DNA of 64,000 bases, taken from the NCBI GenBank assembly GCA_020831865.1, contig JAFIFT010000005.1, positions 1-64,000 of the forward strand, given 5' to 3'. Source of the DNA: Legionellaceae bacterium (GTDB lineage: Bacteria; Pseudomonadota; Gammaproteobacteria; Legionellales; Legionellaceae). Below the pieces are notes generated by a model. That model was given only the letters and a program-made list of their open reading frames with translations. It had not been told where the DNA came from and did no database searches. Positions 1 through 7,628 of this stretch are shown here, in pieces; position 1 is the stretch's first letter, and every line of letters starts with the position of its first letter. A program made the position numbers and the translations under genes.

Positions 1-53
1 CCATGATGGTCAATAACTTCTGTTGTGATATTTGATACCTGTTGTAACTGCAT
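1..53 (-). CDS. Possible 5' end of a CDS leaving the window
   Basis: An ATG at 53 reading leftward stays open to the window edge for about 17 codons (MQLQQVSNITTEVIDHH). An AAGGA sequence lies 7 bases upstream of that ATG, which supports translation. Too little is present to assign a family. It may equally be chance. Confidence 0.25.
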   Translation of the reverse strand, partial: MQLQQVSNITTEVIDHH

Positions 54-105
54 CCTGCATTCCTTGTGTAATAAAAAAATGCAAAGATACCAATTATCCG
101 GCTAA

Positions 106-381
106 TATGCTAGGTGTTTAAAAATTTCGCGGGAATGTGGGCTACTTGATGCTGAAGGCAAGATTGTTTTTAATAGCCAGGCCGTTCAACGAGCCAGGCT
201 AAGAATCGATAGCCGAAAGTGGTTGGCCTGTAAGCTTGTTCCTAAAGTATATGGTGTTCAACCATTGCCTTTGGAAGAGGAAACTTCCTCGCCTTTACCA
301 ACACTAAAAGGTGTTACTGATCCCAGTGAAGCAGCTCGGATATATGCTGCAATTATGAAAGGGGGAGCCATCTGTGGTTGA
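106..381 (+). pseudogene. Phage terminase small subunit, C-terminal remnant
   Basis: An open frame without a start codon reads through GLLDAEGKIVFNSQAVQRAR, then RLRIDSRKW and KLVPKVYG, and ends at TGA 379-381. Small terminase subunits that recognise phage DNA for packaging often carry an 'R-x-R-x-D-x-R-K-W ... K-x-x-P-K-x-Y-G' segment near the end of their DNA-binding part, and that is the basis for the call. The N-terminal half is missing: a stop lies at 103-105 and no ATG is in frame. This looks like a leftover of a prophage or phage-like island. Nothing else from a phage is visible nearby. Family assignment is by motif only. Confidence 0.45.
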
Positions 382-397
382 CTCCCAAAATATACGA

Positions 398-1219
398 TTA
401 AGAGTGATATTCGGTCTTAATCTCAATAGAGTTTAATTTTTCATCGTGATAAATTTCAAATCCTGTTGTTGCATGGGTATAAACTATTTTCATTTTGTTA
501 CCCATATCAACAATAATGCTCCCTATGTTCACAAACGCTTTATTGATTGTCGCCATTAATTCGAAAGTGCATAAACCGGTATCTGAGCAGGCATCCCAAG
601 ATTGATACATGTTTATTCCCATCCAATAAACATGGTTATCTCTATCAATACTCAAAGAGTTATTTTGAATAAGTACTCCATTTGCATAAATCGAAATTTT
701 GGAAATCTTCGATTTAAGAGAAGTGTTGATCCTAACCAGTGGTATCGACTCTAGTGGGCATTTTTCCGATATTAGGGGTTGCTCGTTATCCATGCATCTG
801 GCTGAAAAGCCGTCAATATACCATATCGTTTTATCATTCAGAGAAGCTTCCCAAAATAGGGTTTTGCTATTAGCATTTTTGATGTCCTCAAAATTATTGA
901 CAATTAATTTTGTGCTTGGATAGGAATCATTGCGGTAAATACATAAACTGAAAATACCATGATTTAAATGTTGATAGCTAGAGCGTACTTCATAAAGAAT
1001 ATGTGAGCCTTTCATTATAGTTCCAAAGGCATATGGATTACCCCAATGCTCAAGATGTTCTCCAATAGCTTTACAAGAGCTAATGCTCTTATCTTTGGAA
1101 CATTCGATTTTTTCGGGACAATACAGTACCTTGGGTGGTTCTTCTGCCAGTACAGTATTAGATTGAAGTAACATTACTAAAGGGGTAATGATAAAAAATA
1201 ACAATTTTATTCTATTCAT
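398..1219 (-). CDS. Secreted hypothetical protein
   Basis: A 273-residue protein with a clear N-terminal signal peptide: K/R at residues 3-5, a hydrophobic stretch to about residue 24, and a probable cleavage after 'VLA'. The mature part is rich in Cys (about ten), suggesting disulphide bonds in the periplasm or outside the cell. No known domain is recognised. It stands alone, without an operon partner. The start at 1219 gives the signal peptide at the very N-terminus, so it is the natural choice. Function unknown. Confidence 0.6.
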   Translation of the reverse strand: MNRIKLLFFIITPLVMLLQSNTVLAEEPPKVLYCPEKIECSKDKSISSCKAIGEHLEHWGNPYAFGTIMKGSHILYEVRSSYQHLNHGIFSLCIYRNDSYPSTKLIVNNFEDIKNANSKTLFWEASLNDKTIWYIDGFSARCMDNEQPLISEKCPLESIPLVRINTSLKSKISKISIYANGVLIQNNSLSIDRDNHVYWMGINMYQSWDACSDTGLCTFELMATINKAFVNIGSIIVDMGNKMKIVYTHATTGFEIYHDEKLNSIEIKTEYHS

Positions 1220-1748
1220 TTTGCTTTCTCGGTTAGTTAAGGTAATCCCTGAGGAATTAAGATGTTAACTATTCCTTGTTTGTTATTATTTTTATTTAAT
1301 CCTGAAAGGTTATTAATTAATACGCTTAGTCTAAGATGCAGATATGGCTGACGACGGCGCGTTTATTGATTTATCGGCCATCCCCTTTATTAATTTGATT
1401 ATCTAACTTGCGATCTGCAACAAAGCCAAAAGCGTGTGCATCATACAATTTATGGACAATTTTGGCAAATAGAAGACTATGGAGGAACAGGAAACTAAGC
1501 ATAAGCCACAGGGCAGTTAACTGCTCTGTCAAAATAACCCAACTATATGCTAGAAATTGCTTTCAATAATATTCGTTTATTTCTCTAACAGAGCAACATC
1601 AAAGTGGTTTTGCTCGACTGTTCATCCAGCTTGTAATTCTTATCTTTTCGTAATTCTTCAAATCAGTTATCATACTCAAAGTTGGGTAAGATATTGGGTA
1701 AATTTCGAGTTCTAATTATTTTAGACCAATAAAATCAAGATGTTGTGT
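1220..1748. other. Intergenic region without a recognised gene
   Basis: No convincing coding frame is seen. The stretch is AT-rich and ends at a tRNA 3'-end fragment, so it is probably degraded island or junction DNA. Confidence 0.5.
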
Positions 1749-1776
1749 GGAGGTTCGAGTCCTCTTCTCGGTACCA
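1749..1776 (+). repeat. tRNA-Leu-like 3' end, probable attachment-site scar
   Basis: The sequence can be folded as a T-arm (GGAGG, loop TTCGAGT, CCTCT) followed by TCTCGGT and ACCA, exactly the T-arm, acceptor 3' strand, discriminator and CCA of a tRNA. The bases just upstream (TGTGT) fit the end of a long variable arm, so a leucine tRNA is most likely. The 5' part of a tRNA is absent: no ACCGAGA or GCCGAGA partner lies upstream. Such 3' ends are left when integrases use a tRNA gene as the target. It therefore probably marks an old island boundary. Confidence 0.6.
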
Positions 1777-1912
1777 TTAAGTACGTTAAAAACGCTCACG
1801 TCTGGCTACAAAGTTCTTGTTATTGAGACAATACGGAGTTTTGCTTCCCAACCCTTTCACGAGGGTTGATTCATCGTCCGCTTCACCTGGCTTTTACGAG
1901 CTCTCAACAGCC

Positions 1913-2980
1913 CTAGGTTTTTATCAGAACTTTATTTTGGTACATCCGACTGTCTGCTTTGGACAGGAGCACCTCTATACTGTCACTGTCTTCCGGAAAG
2001 TAGGCGATACCAATAGCAATACTCAGTATGATGGTGCCGTTAACGCCTCGATAGGGATGTTGAAACGTGTTTTGAATCCGTTTTTGAATCTGGTTGGCAA
2101 TGTCGCCATCCTCGTCATGGCTGACTATACAAATAAACTCATCACCACCAACGCGGGCAAGAAAATCCTGTTCACGAAAACAGTTGCTCAAGCGCTTGCT
2201 GGTTTCGACCAATACTTGATCCCCAACTTCATGTCCCAGATTGTCATTGACGGGTTTAAAATTGTTTAAGTCCATATAAAAAATAAAAAAGGGGGTATTG
2301 GCATTCACTCGCGAACCCAGTTCTTCATAAAAATATTTCCGGTTGGGTAGTTTGGTGAGGCTGTCATGATGCGACAGATGGAGCAATCGTTCTCTGTCTG
2401 CTTCCAGGGCTTTTTGTTGGGCCAGGGTTTTCTTTTCAAAAAAATGAATCTCAAGCAGAAACGCCAGGAGAACGGTCAAGATTAACAGTATGGAAAAACC
2501 TAAATTCATTAAGTCCATATACCAGAGTACGTGTTCGGGGGGCTCAAACATCGGGGTGTGGGGGAACCATAAAAAAGCCAGGATGCTCACAATCGATAAA
2601 CCACTGTAGATGAGCAGCCCTGTAAAACCTGTGAGTGTCGCTGCAATGAGCGGGTTCATATATATCCAGATGAATAAAGAGCTATGCGTACCACCGGCAA
2701 AGTAATTGATGGCAACCGTGGTAGCGAAGACGATAAAGGTAAGGAGATGGCTTGAAAAATTAACACAATGATAATAATAAAGCAAAACCAGGTTGCTTAT
2801 CGATAAGATAATTGCCACCATAACGACAAGGATATTAGTCAGAGGATGCATCTCTGGAAATACGGTCATGATGATAATGGCCAGAAGAATCGTTTCAATA
2901 CCAATGACAAAGGTCATACGGTATCGTCTAGCAAAAAGATGACCATTAATAACCATGTCAATCTGATTGACTATTTTCAT
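1913..2980 (-). CDS. Membrane-bound diguanylate cyclase (GGDEF)
   Basis: 355 residues. The first ~185 residues contain about six hydrophobic segments forming a membrane sensor domain. A short coiled linker (about 185-203) follows, then a GGDEF domain starting at 'DSLTKLPNR' (206-214). The active-site loop is intact as RVGGDEF (GGDEF at 278-282), so it should make cyclic di-GMP from two GTP. No EAL domain and no obvious RxxD inhibitory site are seen before the loop. No partner genes are linked. The N-terminal part is not a MASE type that I can name with certainty. The signal sensed is unknown. Confidence 0.85.
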   Translation of the reverse strand: MKIVNQIDMVINGHLFARRYRMTFVIGIETILLAIIIMTVFPEMHPLTNILVVMVAIILSISNLVLLYYYHCVNFSSHLLTFIVFATTVAINYFAGGTHSSLFIWIYMNPLIAATLTGFTGLLIYSGLSIVSILAFLWFPHTPMFEPPEHVLWYMDLMNLGFSILLILTVLLAFLLEIHFFEKKTLAQQKALEADRERLLHLSHHDSLTKLPNRKYFYEELGSRVNANTPFFIFYMDLNNFKPVNDNLGHEVGDQVLVETSKRLSNCFREQDFLARVGGDEFICIVSHDEDGDIANQIQKRIQNTFQHPYRGVNGTIILSIAIGIAYFPEDSDSIEVLLSKADSRMYQNKVLIKT

Positions 2981-3285
2981 TTTCCCCTTAACACTCTAGC
3001 TATACAACTGCTTTAATTATAGACATAGCTGCTCTCTTTACCCTGAATGTGTGTAAAAAAATGCTTTTCAGAAAAAAAAGCGTTTTGCCAGAGTTTCCAC
3101 CAAATCAACGTATCTGTAGCAGTTGAACCTGTGAAACAGGAAGAGTTTTACGCCAACATGAACTGAGCGCCGACCAAAGAATATCATCACAAACACGCCC
3201 TCACATTGTTGGGACGATCTTGGTTTGAGAGTTTAATCAATATAAAGTAGAATCCAGGTCGTTTGTTTTTAACAAGGAAAAAAAC
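2981..3285. other. Intergenic region
   Basis: Between the diguanylate cyclase and a tiny leader-like ORF no coding frame is convincing. Short AT-rich stretches could hold promoters for the cyclase gene, but no clear -35/-10 pair stands out. Confidence 0.4.
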
Positions 3286-3375
3286 ATGAAAAACACGATT
3301 CTTCACTACACCTTCGTTAGCCTTTTTGCATTAAGTTTTCAATCAATGGCTTACATACCTTTAAAATTCAATTAA
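3286..3375 (+). CDS. 29-residue signal-peptide-like ORF
   Basis: ATG at 3286 is preceded by AAGGA with 7 bases spacing. The peptide begins MKNT, continues with a hydrophobic stretch and ends QSMAYIPLKFN. This looks like a signal peptide with almost no mature part. It could be a gene truncated by a stop or deletion, or a small membrane peptide. The good ribosome-binding site is the main reason for listing it. Confidence 0.3.
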   Translation: MKNTILHYTFVSLFALSFQSMAYIPLKFN

Positions 3376-3476
3376 CTATAAAACATTTCCTCCCGGAAAT
3401 ATTTTACTCCCCCTTTGCCATTATTGCTATGGTAAATTATTTGCTATTAAGTTCTCACATTCTATGGCTGATTAAT

Positions 3477-5033
3477 TTACTTTTTTATAAATTTTCCAAT
3501 GCTATCGGCAGCAAACAAGGGGATATCTATATCAGCTACTTTACCATCTGCTGTTACATTAAAAATAACTTGAGGATTATCGATGGTATCGAATACGCCC
3601 AATAGTTCTGGCGGAGATTTAAGTATAAAAATATTACCCGTTAAATGTTGTAATGGAATAGCAATATGCTTTGGTCCAATAATAAATGTCAGTTGATTCT
3701 GTTGATGTACAATTTTCGCATCACCATAAATTTTATTATTGTAAATCCCTGTATAAACAGTTAATGGCAATGCTTTTTGGTAATTTACAACCTTTAAGGA
3801 AGCTTGAATTTGAGATTTTTCGTGTTGTGTTATCTTGGCATAACCATCTAAATATAATTTACTCCAATCAGCTTCGGTATTACCTAAATATTTATCAATA
3901 AATTGATACGCTAATGCTTCTGGTAATAACGTATCACGATCATTGGTTAAAATAACAATTCCCACTTTGGATTTTGGAGCCAACAGAATCATGGCTTTTG
4001 CACCAGCTGTTTCTCCATTATGGCTAATTAATGGTTCAGACAAACCATCTGCATAGCTCCAACCTAAAGCATAAGAACTCCAGCCATCTAAAAATTTGCC
4101 CGTTAAGGTTTGTGGGGCGTGCATAATGTTAATATTTTCTTTGCTAATTATTTGCTTATTTTTAAATGAACCTTCATTTAACTGCATTATTAGCCACTTA
4201 GACATATCAATTACATTCGAATTAATGCCACCTGCTGGCCCATTACTGGTATAAATACCTTCAGTAAGTAAATTATCATAAGGAATTGTCGTTATTTTGT
4301 TGTTTAACAGTAGATGCAATCCAGCAATATTTTTATTTTGCAGGTATTTTTTTAAACCTACTGATGATTCTTTCATTTCTAGAGGATTAAAAATATTTTC
4401 TTGGAGTAAATTTTCCCAAGATATATTCGTTATTTTTTCATTTAGTTTAGCGCCCACCACGAATAAAGAATTAAGGTAGCTATAAGTCGAGCGAAAAGAA
4501 GTAGTAGGTTCAATATCTCTTAAATGATAAACAATATGATTGGCGTCATAACCTAAAACATATTGCAAATCACCCGCAAATGTTTGCAAGCCACTATGTT
4601 GCGCATATAAATCTTGTACTCTAAATTCTCGTGTAACATAAGGATCATACATTATAAAGCTGGGGTAATGATCAATGACACGATCCTGCCAATCTAATTT
4701 CCCTTGATCGATTAGCTGTGCGGTTATCGCTACTGTAAAAGCTTTGGTTAATGAACCAATTTGAAATACAGTATGCGGATCAACCAAACCTGATTCACCT
4801 AATTTTTTTACCCCAAAACCTTTTTTGTAAATTAATTGGTCATTTTTTACGATGGCAATTGCCATGCCAGGAACGTTCCATTGCAGGCGTGCATTTTCTG
4901 CATATTGTTCAAATTCAGCCAGTAAGTTTTTTAAAGTTTGGTCTGTTGTTGCGGCGTTTGTTGGCTTTGCTGTTAATATTGCTGCGTAGCTAAGTGAGCA
5001 AAATAAAGCCATTGTTGTGAAAATTTTTTTCAT
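3477..5033 (-). CDS. Class C beta-lactamase-like serine hydrolase
   Basis: 518 residues with an N-terminal signal peptide (about 1-28). The serine beta-lactamase/penicillin-binding fold is shown by S94-L-T-K97 (SxxK), Y186-L-N188 (YxN) and a late 'SHNGETAG' box in place of KTG. The last ~130 residues form a separate beta-rich domain of the DUF3471 type often found behind such hydrolases. Family members include esterases, D-aminopeptidases and AmpC-like enzymes; the substrate cannot be read from the sequence. It acts in the periplasm or is membrane-attached. It is longer than an AmpC enzyme (~380), as expected for this two-domain subgroup. It is a single gene. Confidence 0.85.
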   Translation of the reverse strand: MKKIFTTMALFCSLSYAAILTAKPTNAATTDQTLKNLLAEFEQYAENARLQWNVPGMAIAIVKNDQLIYKKGFGVKKLGESGLVDPHTVFQIGSLTKAFTVAITAQLIDQGKLDWQDRVIDHYPSFIMYDPYVTREFRVQDLYAQHSGLQTFAGDLQYVLGYDANHIVYHLRDIEPTTSFRSTYSYLNSLFVVGAKLNEKITNISWENLLQENIFNPLEMKESSVGLKKYLQNKNIAGLHLLLNNKITTIPYDNLLTEGIYTSNGPAGGINSNVIDMSKWLIMQLNEGSFKNKQIISKENINIMHAPQTLTGKFLDGWSSYALGWSYADGLSEPLISHNGETAGAKAMILLAPKSKVGIVILTNDRDTLLPEALAYQFIDKYLGNTEADWSKLYLDGYAKITQHEKSQIQASLKVVNYQKALPLTVYTGIYNNKIYGDAKIVHQQNQLTFIIGPKHIAIPLQHLTGNIFILKSPPELLGVFDTIDNPQVIFNVTADGKVADIDIPLFAADSIGKFIKK

Positions 5034-5119
5034 GTCATTCCTTTATAAAATTTAATTTGCGTTTTATCCAAATAAAAATCTTAATATAAAACATAGTGCA
5101 CAAAATTAAACGAGTTATT

Positions 5120-5347
5120 TTATTGTGTCGTTGGAGTTCGTCCAAAACCTTGGTTCAATTTCATAGCCAGAATAGAAAAGATATTTGATTTACCATTGAT
5201 TAGCCTGTCAAAAGTAGATAGTGATGCGGTTGGTTTTTTGGCGGCACCACGAATACTAATACGCAAAGGCTCCAAGTATGTCTCATATATAAACTCACCA
5301 GGGTGTGGGGATTGTGCATCGTAGTCATTAGTGATAATTCTCATCAT
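5120..5347 (-). pseudogene. higA: HigA-family antitoxin, degenerate
   Basis: The frame from ATG 5347 contains HPGEFIYETYLEPL, the typical N-terminus of HigA antitoxins, and later INGKSNI and 'MKLNQGFGRTP', the conserved HTH end. The middle of the helix-turn-helix is altered and the protein stops soon after 'TP', about 20-25 residues short of normal. It follows and overlaps a broken HigB toxin frame, the usual toxin-then-antitoxin order. It probably no longer binds DNA well. The start could also be 5344. Confidence 0.55.
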
Positions 5348-5560
5348 TACCAATATATGCATCACTCTTTTCAAACTCAAATGTAATGCGCCAATTTCTG
5401 TTTACTGTTATAGACCAGATACCTTTTTGCTGTCTTTAAGTTCATGAAGGTTATATCCTGTTCGCGAACAGCGAATGCCTGCCAGAATATTCAAGTTAGT
5501 GCCTTGATCCTCAATTCTATCATTATTTTCTATTCGCGAATCGCGAACAACGAATGATTG
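5328..5560 (-). pseudogene. higB: HigB-family toxin, frameshifted
   Basis: Two frames together give a RelE/HigB-like mRNA interferase. The first carries 'GYNLHELKDSKK'. The second, one base shifted at the run of five A in 'AGCAAAAAGG', continues 'GIWSITVNRNWRITFEFEK' and ends 'SDAYIGNDENYH' followed by TAA 5328-5330. The motifs HELK, NWRI-F-F and a terminal DYH/NYH are typical of HigB. The N-terminal part is poorly conserved and I cannot fix a start. The toxin is almost certainly inactive. Confidence 0.5.
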
Positions 5561-5570
5561 TGCTATACTT
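5533..5570 (+). promoter_or_regulatory. Palindromic operator and extended -10 promoter of the AbiEi-like gene
   Basis: TTCGCGA-A-TCGCGAA (5533-5547) is a perfect 7-base inverted repeat. A related imperfect copy, TTCGC-GAACA-GCGAA, lies at 5461-5475. Downstream is TGCTATACT, an extended -10 element, about 30-40 bases before the gene at 5602. AbiEi-type regulators are known to repress their own promoter, so autoregulation is the natural reading. This is inference from position. Confidence 0.45.
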
Positions 5571-5601
5571 AAGTTAAGATAACGATCGGGGTACCTACCT
5601 T

Positions 5602-6237
5602 ATGCTAAAACCACAAGACATCGTGATACTTTTAAAAATACTATCCATGATGGTTTTGAACAAAAACGATCAAGACGAGCATTTGTCTCAAAATAAACTT
5701 GCAACGCTTTTATGTATGAGTGTATCAGAAGTTAATGCCGGCATAAAAAGGTTAGTTCAGTCAGGATTATTAGCACCAGTGCTTACAGATGACCCTAAAA
5801 ATAAAATTATATTCTTACCAAGTAAATCGGCTTGTGAAGAATGTCTGATATCTGCTGTGAAATATTTCTTTCCTGTAGAATTGGGTGCTTATACTCGCGG
5901 GATTGCTACGAGCTATGCCGCCCCCATACTTGAAAAACATTTTATTCTCGGTGACGACCCTATTCCCGTTTGGCCCTATGGGGAGGGAGATAAAAGAGGT
6001 TTAGCTTTAGAGCCTTTGTATTCCTCTGTGCCAAAATCATTAACTCAATTTCCAGATCCAACTTTTTATGAATTACTTGTGCTCGTTGATGCAATTCGCA
6101 GTGGACGAGCAAGAGAAAGAAATACCGCTTCTGCATTATTAAAGGAAAAAATTCATGGTAAATCACAAGCAAGAACGAGCCACAGCGAATTTAAGAATGT
6201 TGGAATTCGTGGCAAGGAAATTGGGCCCTCTCAATGA
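5602..6237 (+). CDS. Winged-helix regulator of a two-gene abortive-infection type module
   Basis: The N-terminal ~75 residues look like a MarR-type winged helix (QNKLATLLCMSVSEVNAGIK, then LVQSGLL). The middle has a conserved block with 'GAYTRGIATSYAAP' and 'VWPYGEGDKRGLALEPLYSSVP', followed by 'ELLVLVDAIRSGRARE'. In other bacteria this block is found in regulators encoded just before an AbiEii-like nucleotidyltransferase, which is what follows here. The frame runs 83 bases into the next gene and ends in an atypical basic tail (about residues 187-211), suggesting that the original stop was lost by a small indel. It is likely the antitoxin or repressor of the pair. Confidence 0.6.
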   Translation: MLKPQDIVILLKILSMMVLNKNDQDEHLSQNKLATLLCMSVSEVNAGIKRLVQSGLLAPVLTDDPKNKIIFLPSKSACEECLISAVKYFFPVELGAYTRGIATSYAAPILEKHFILGDDPIPVWPYGEGDKRGLALEPLYSSVPKSLTQFPDPTFYELLVLVDAIRSGRARERNTASALLKEKIHGKSQARTSHSEFKNVGIRGKEIGPSQ

Positions 6238-6481
6238 ACAGGTTATCTATTTAGGTGGCTGCACAACGGCACTATTTATTACCGATCCGTTATCACTGGA
6301 TGTACGCCCCACAAAAGACGTTGATTGTATTATTGATATTGTCTCTTTACCGAAGTATTACCAATTTGGTAAGAAATTAACTGGCCAAGGATTTAAGCAA
6401 TCCGTTGATGAAGAAGTAATATGTCGTTGGCGTTATGACGATGTTATTTTAGACGTCATGCCAACAGATAAATTTTATTGA
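6155..6481 (+). pseudogene. AbiEii-like nucleotidyltransferase, truncated
   Basis: ATG 6155 has AAAGGA 8 bases upstream. The protein has the nucleotidyltransferase start 'VIYLGGCTTALFITDP' and 'VRPTKDVDCIIDI' with the catalytic Asp pair of DNA-polymerase-beta-like enzymes. It stops after 108 residues, just behind 'VILDVMPTDKF', where homologues continue for well over 100 more residues. A fragment of an unrelated phosphoesterase starts at the break. The toxin is therefore probably dead. Its upstream partner is the winged-helix gene. Confidence 0.6.
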
Positions 6482-6737
6482 TACTGATACACGAAAAAAA
6501 TTCTATCAAGAAATTAAAAATACGGAGTCTGGCGGTGTATTAATAAGTGGGGATATTGCGGAAGCTCCCAGTATCAAAGAAATATTGCAAGAATTGGCGG
6601 GGTTTATTGAAAAACCCATTTATTTCGTGCTTGGCAATCATGATTATTATCGAGGTCAAATAGACGAAGTACGCAGAGAAATAAGAGGATTGACTGAATC
6701 TAATGAGTATCAATCAATTAAGTCAGCCTTCTCGTGA
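6474..6737 (+). pseudogene. Metallophosphoesterase fragment
   Basis: A start-less frame reads 'GGVLISGDIAEAPSIKEI' and 'IEKPIYFVLGNHDYYRGQ', matching the GDxx and GNHD metal-binding motifs of calcineurin-like phosphoesterases. The first metal site (DxH) and the C-terminal half are missing. It is joined directly to the truncated nucleotidyltransferase, so a deletion has fused two broken genes. The similarity ends around 6718, where the convergent gene begins. Confidence 0.55.
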
Positions 6738-7456
6738 TTAAATAAAAATTGTGCTCGGCTCATCATCTTAAAGACACTATCATTTTTTAATTGGTGCTCT
6801 AACGCTTCCAGCGTCGCTTCACTTGTCCCTAAGGTAAAATAAACTTTTTCATTATCATCTAGCGATGAGATGTATTGAGGATTACTCACATAATGTATTA
6901 TGAACGACACCGAAGCACTTAAATTTTCTAGCGCTGCAGATAAATCAACAAGATAAAGCTTTATTCCTTCAAGGGTATATGACTCAATATGTGCAAATCT
7001 TTTGTTACGATAATTCTGTAGTGGTCTGATTATCCTACCCAAAGTGGTTAATCTTTGGCTAAAGTCAGATTTCTGTAATAATTTATCACTTATATGAGAA
7101 TAAGCTGATTTTTGGAGGATGGTCTGAATGTATTTTTTGGAGTCTCTATAAATTTTATATGCATCAATAACAATCAATCGATTAAATGCATCTTGGCACC
7201 AACCAAAAAAATTATCTATTTCAGCGTCAGTATTAGATTTGACCGATTTGCCAATAATGACCCATGCCATAATCTGGCGCTTACAGTTAGCAATCTCGTA
7301 TGTGATCACACCAAAATCGTTAAGTAATTCTTGCAAAGGAGCTTTATTATAGTTGGTCACCCGAACACTCTTGTCAAAGTAGGTTGTAATAATTTTGTAG
7401 GAGTAAAATACACCTGATAAGCCCGCTGAGAACCCGCAAACTAACATTTTATGCAA
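6710..7456 (-). CDS. AbiU2/HEPN-like hypothetical protein
   Basis: 248 mostly helical residues. Near the middle, 'LQNYRNKRFAHIES' contains R-x5-H, the arrangement seen in HEPN ribonucleases and in AbiU2-type proteins, which often sit with toxin-antitoxin or defence genes. No other domain is visible. It lies immediately inside a putative attachment site (7465-7536) and next to decayed toxin-antitoxin genes, which agrees with a defence role but does not prove it. A soluble cytoplasmic protein is expected. Confidence 0.4.
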   Translation of the reverse strand: MHKMLVCGFSAGLSGVFYSYKIITTYFDKSVRVTNYNKAPLQELLNDFGVITYEIANCKRQIMAWVIIGKSVKSNTDAEIDNFFGWCQDAFNRLIVIDAYKIYRDSKKYIQTILQKSAYSHISDKLLQKSDFSQRLTTLGRIIRPLQNYRNKRFAHIESYTLEGIKLYLVDLSAALENLSASVSFIIHYVSNPQYISSLDDNEKVYFTLGTSEATLEALEHQLKNDSVFKMMSRAQFLFNHEKADLID

Positions 7457-7464
7457 AAGACTTT

Positions 7465-7536
7465 ATAAATCAACAGCTTAACTTTTGGTGGCGGCGGGAA
7501 CTGAACCCGCGGGAATTTTCTCTAACTTGTTGATAT
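7465..7536 (-). repeat. Left attachment-site-like repeat (tmRNA 3'-end-like)
   Basis: Read on the minus strand, the segment contains a T-arm, CGCGG-GTTCAGT-T-CCCGC, and then CGCCACCA, like the 3' end of a tmRNA or tRNA. It is flanked by matching arms (ATAAATCAACA on one side, TTGTTGAT on the other). A closely similar 70-base segment in the same orientation lies at 25300-25370. Together they bracket the 7.5-25.3 kb island, as attL and attR would. No full tmRNA gene accompanies this copy. Confidence 0.55.
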
Positions 7537-7628
7537 TACTACACCTTATTAAGCGCCCAATATTTTTGGGCAGATTTTGGGTGGTTTTGAGCCTGTTTTT
7601 TCCTTGCCCAACTGCCCACTTTCCATGA

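Noticed and set aside
1817-2269. Open frame opposite the diguanylate cyclase
   Set aside because: It is antisense to a GGDEF domain with intact motifs and has no family features or ribosome-binding site.
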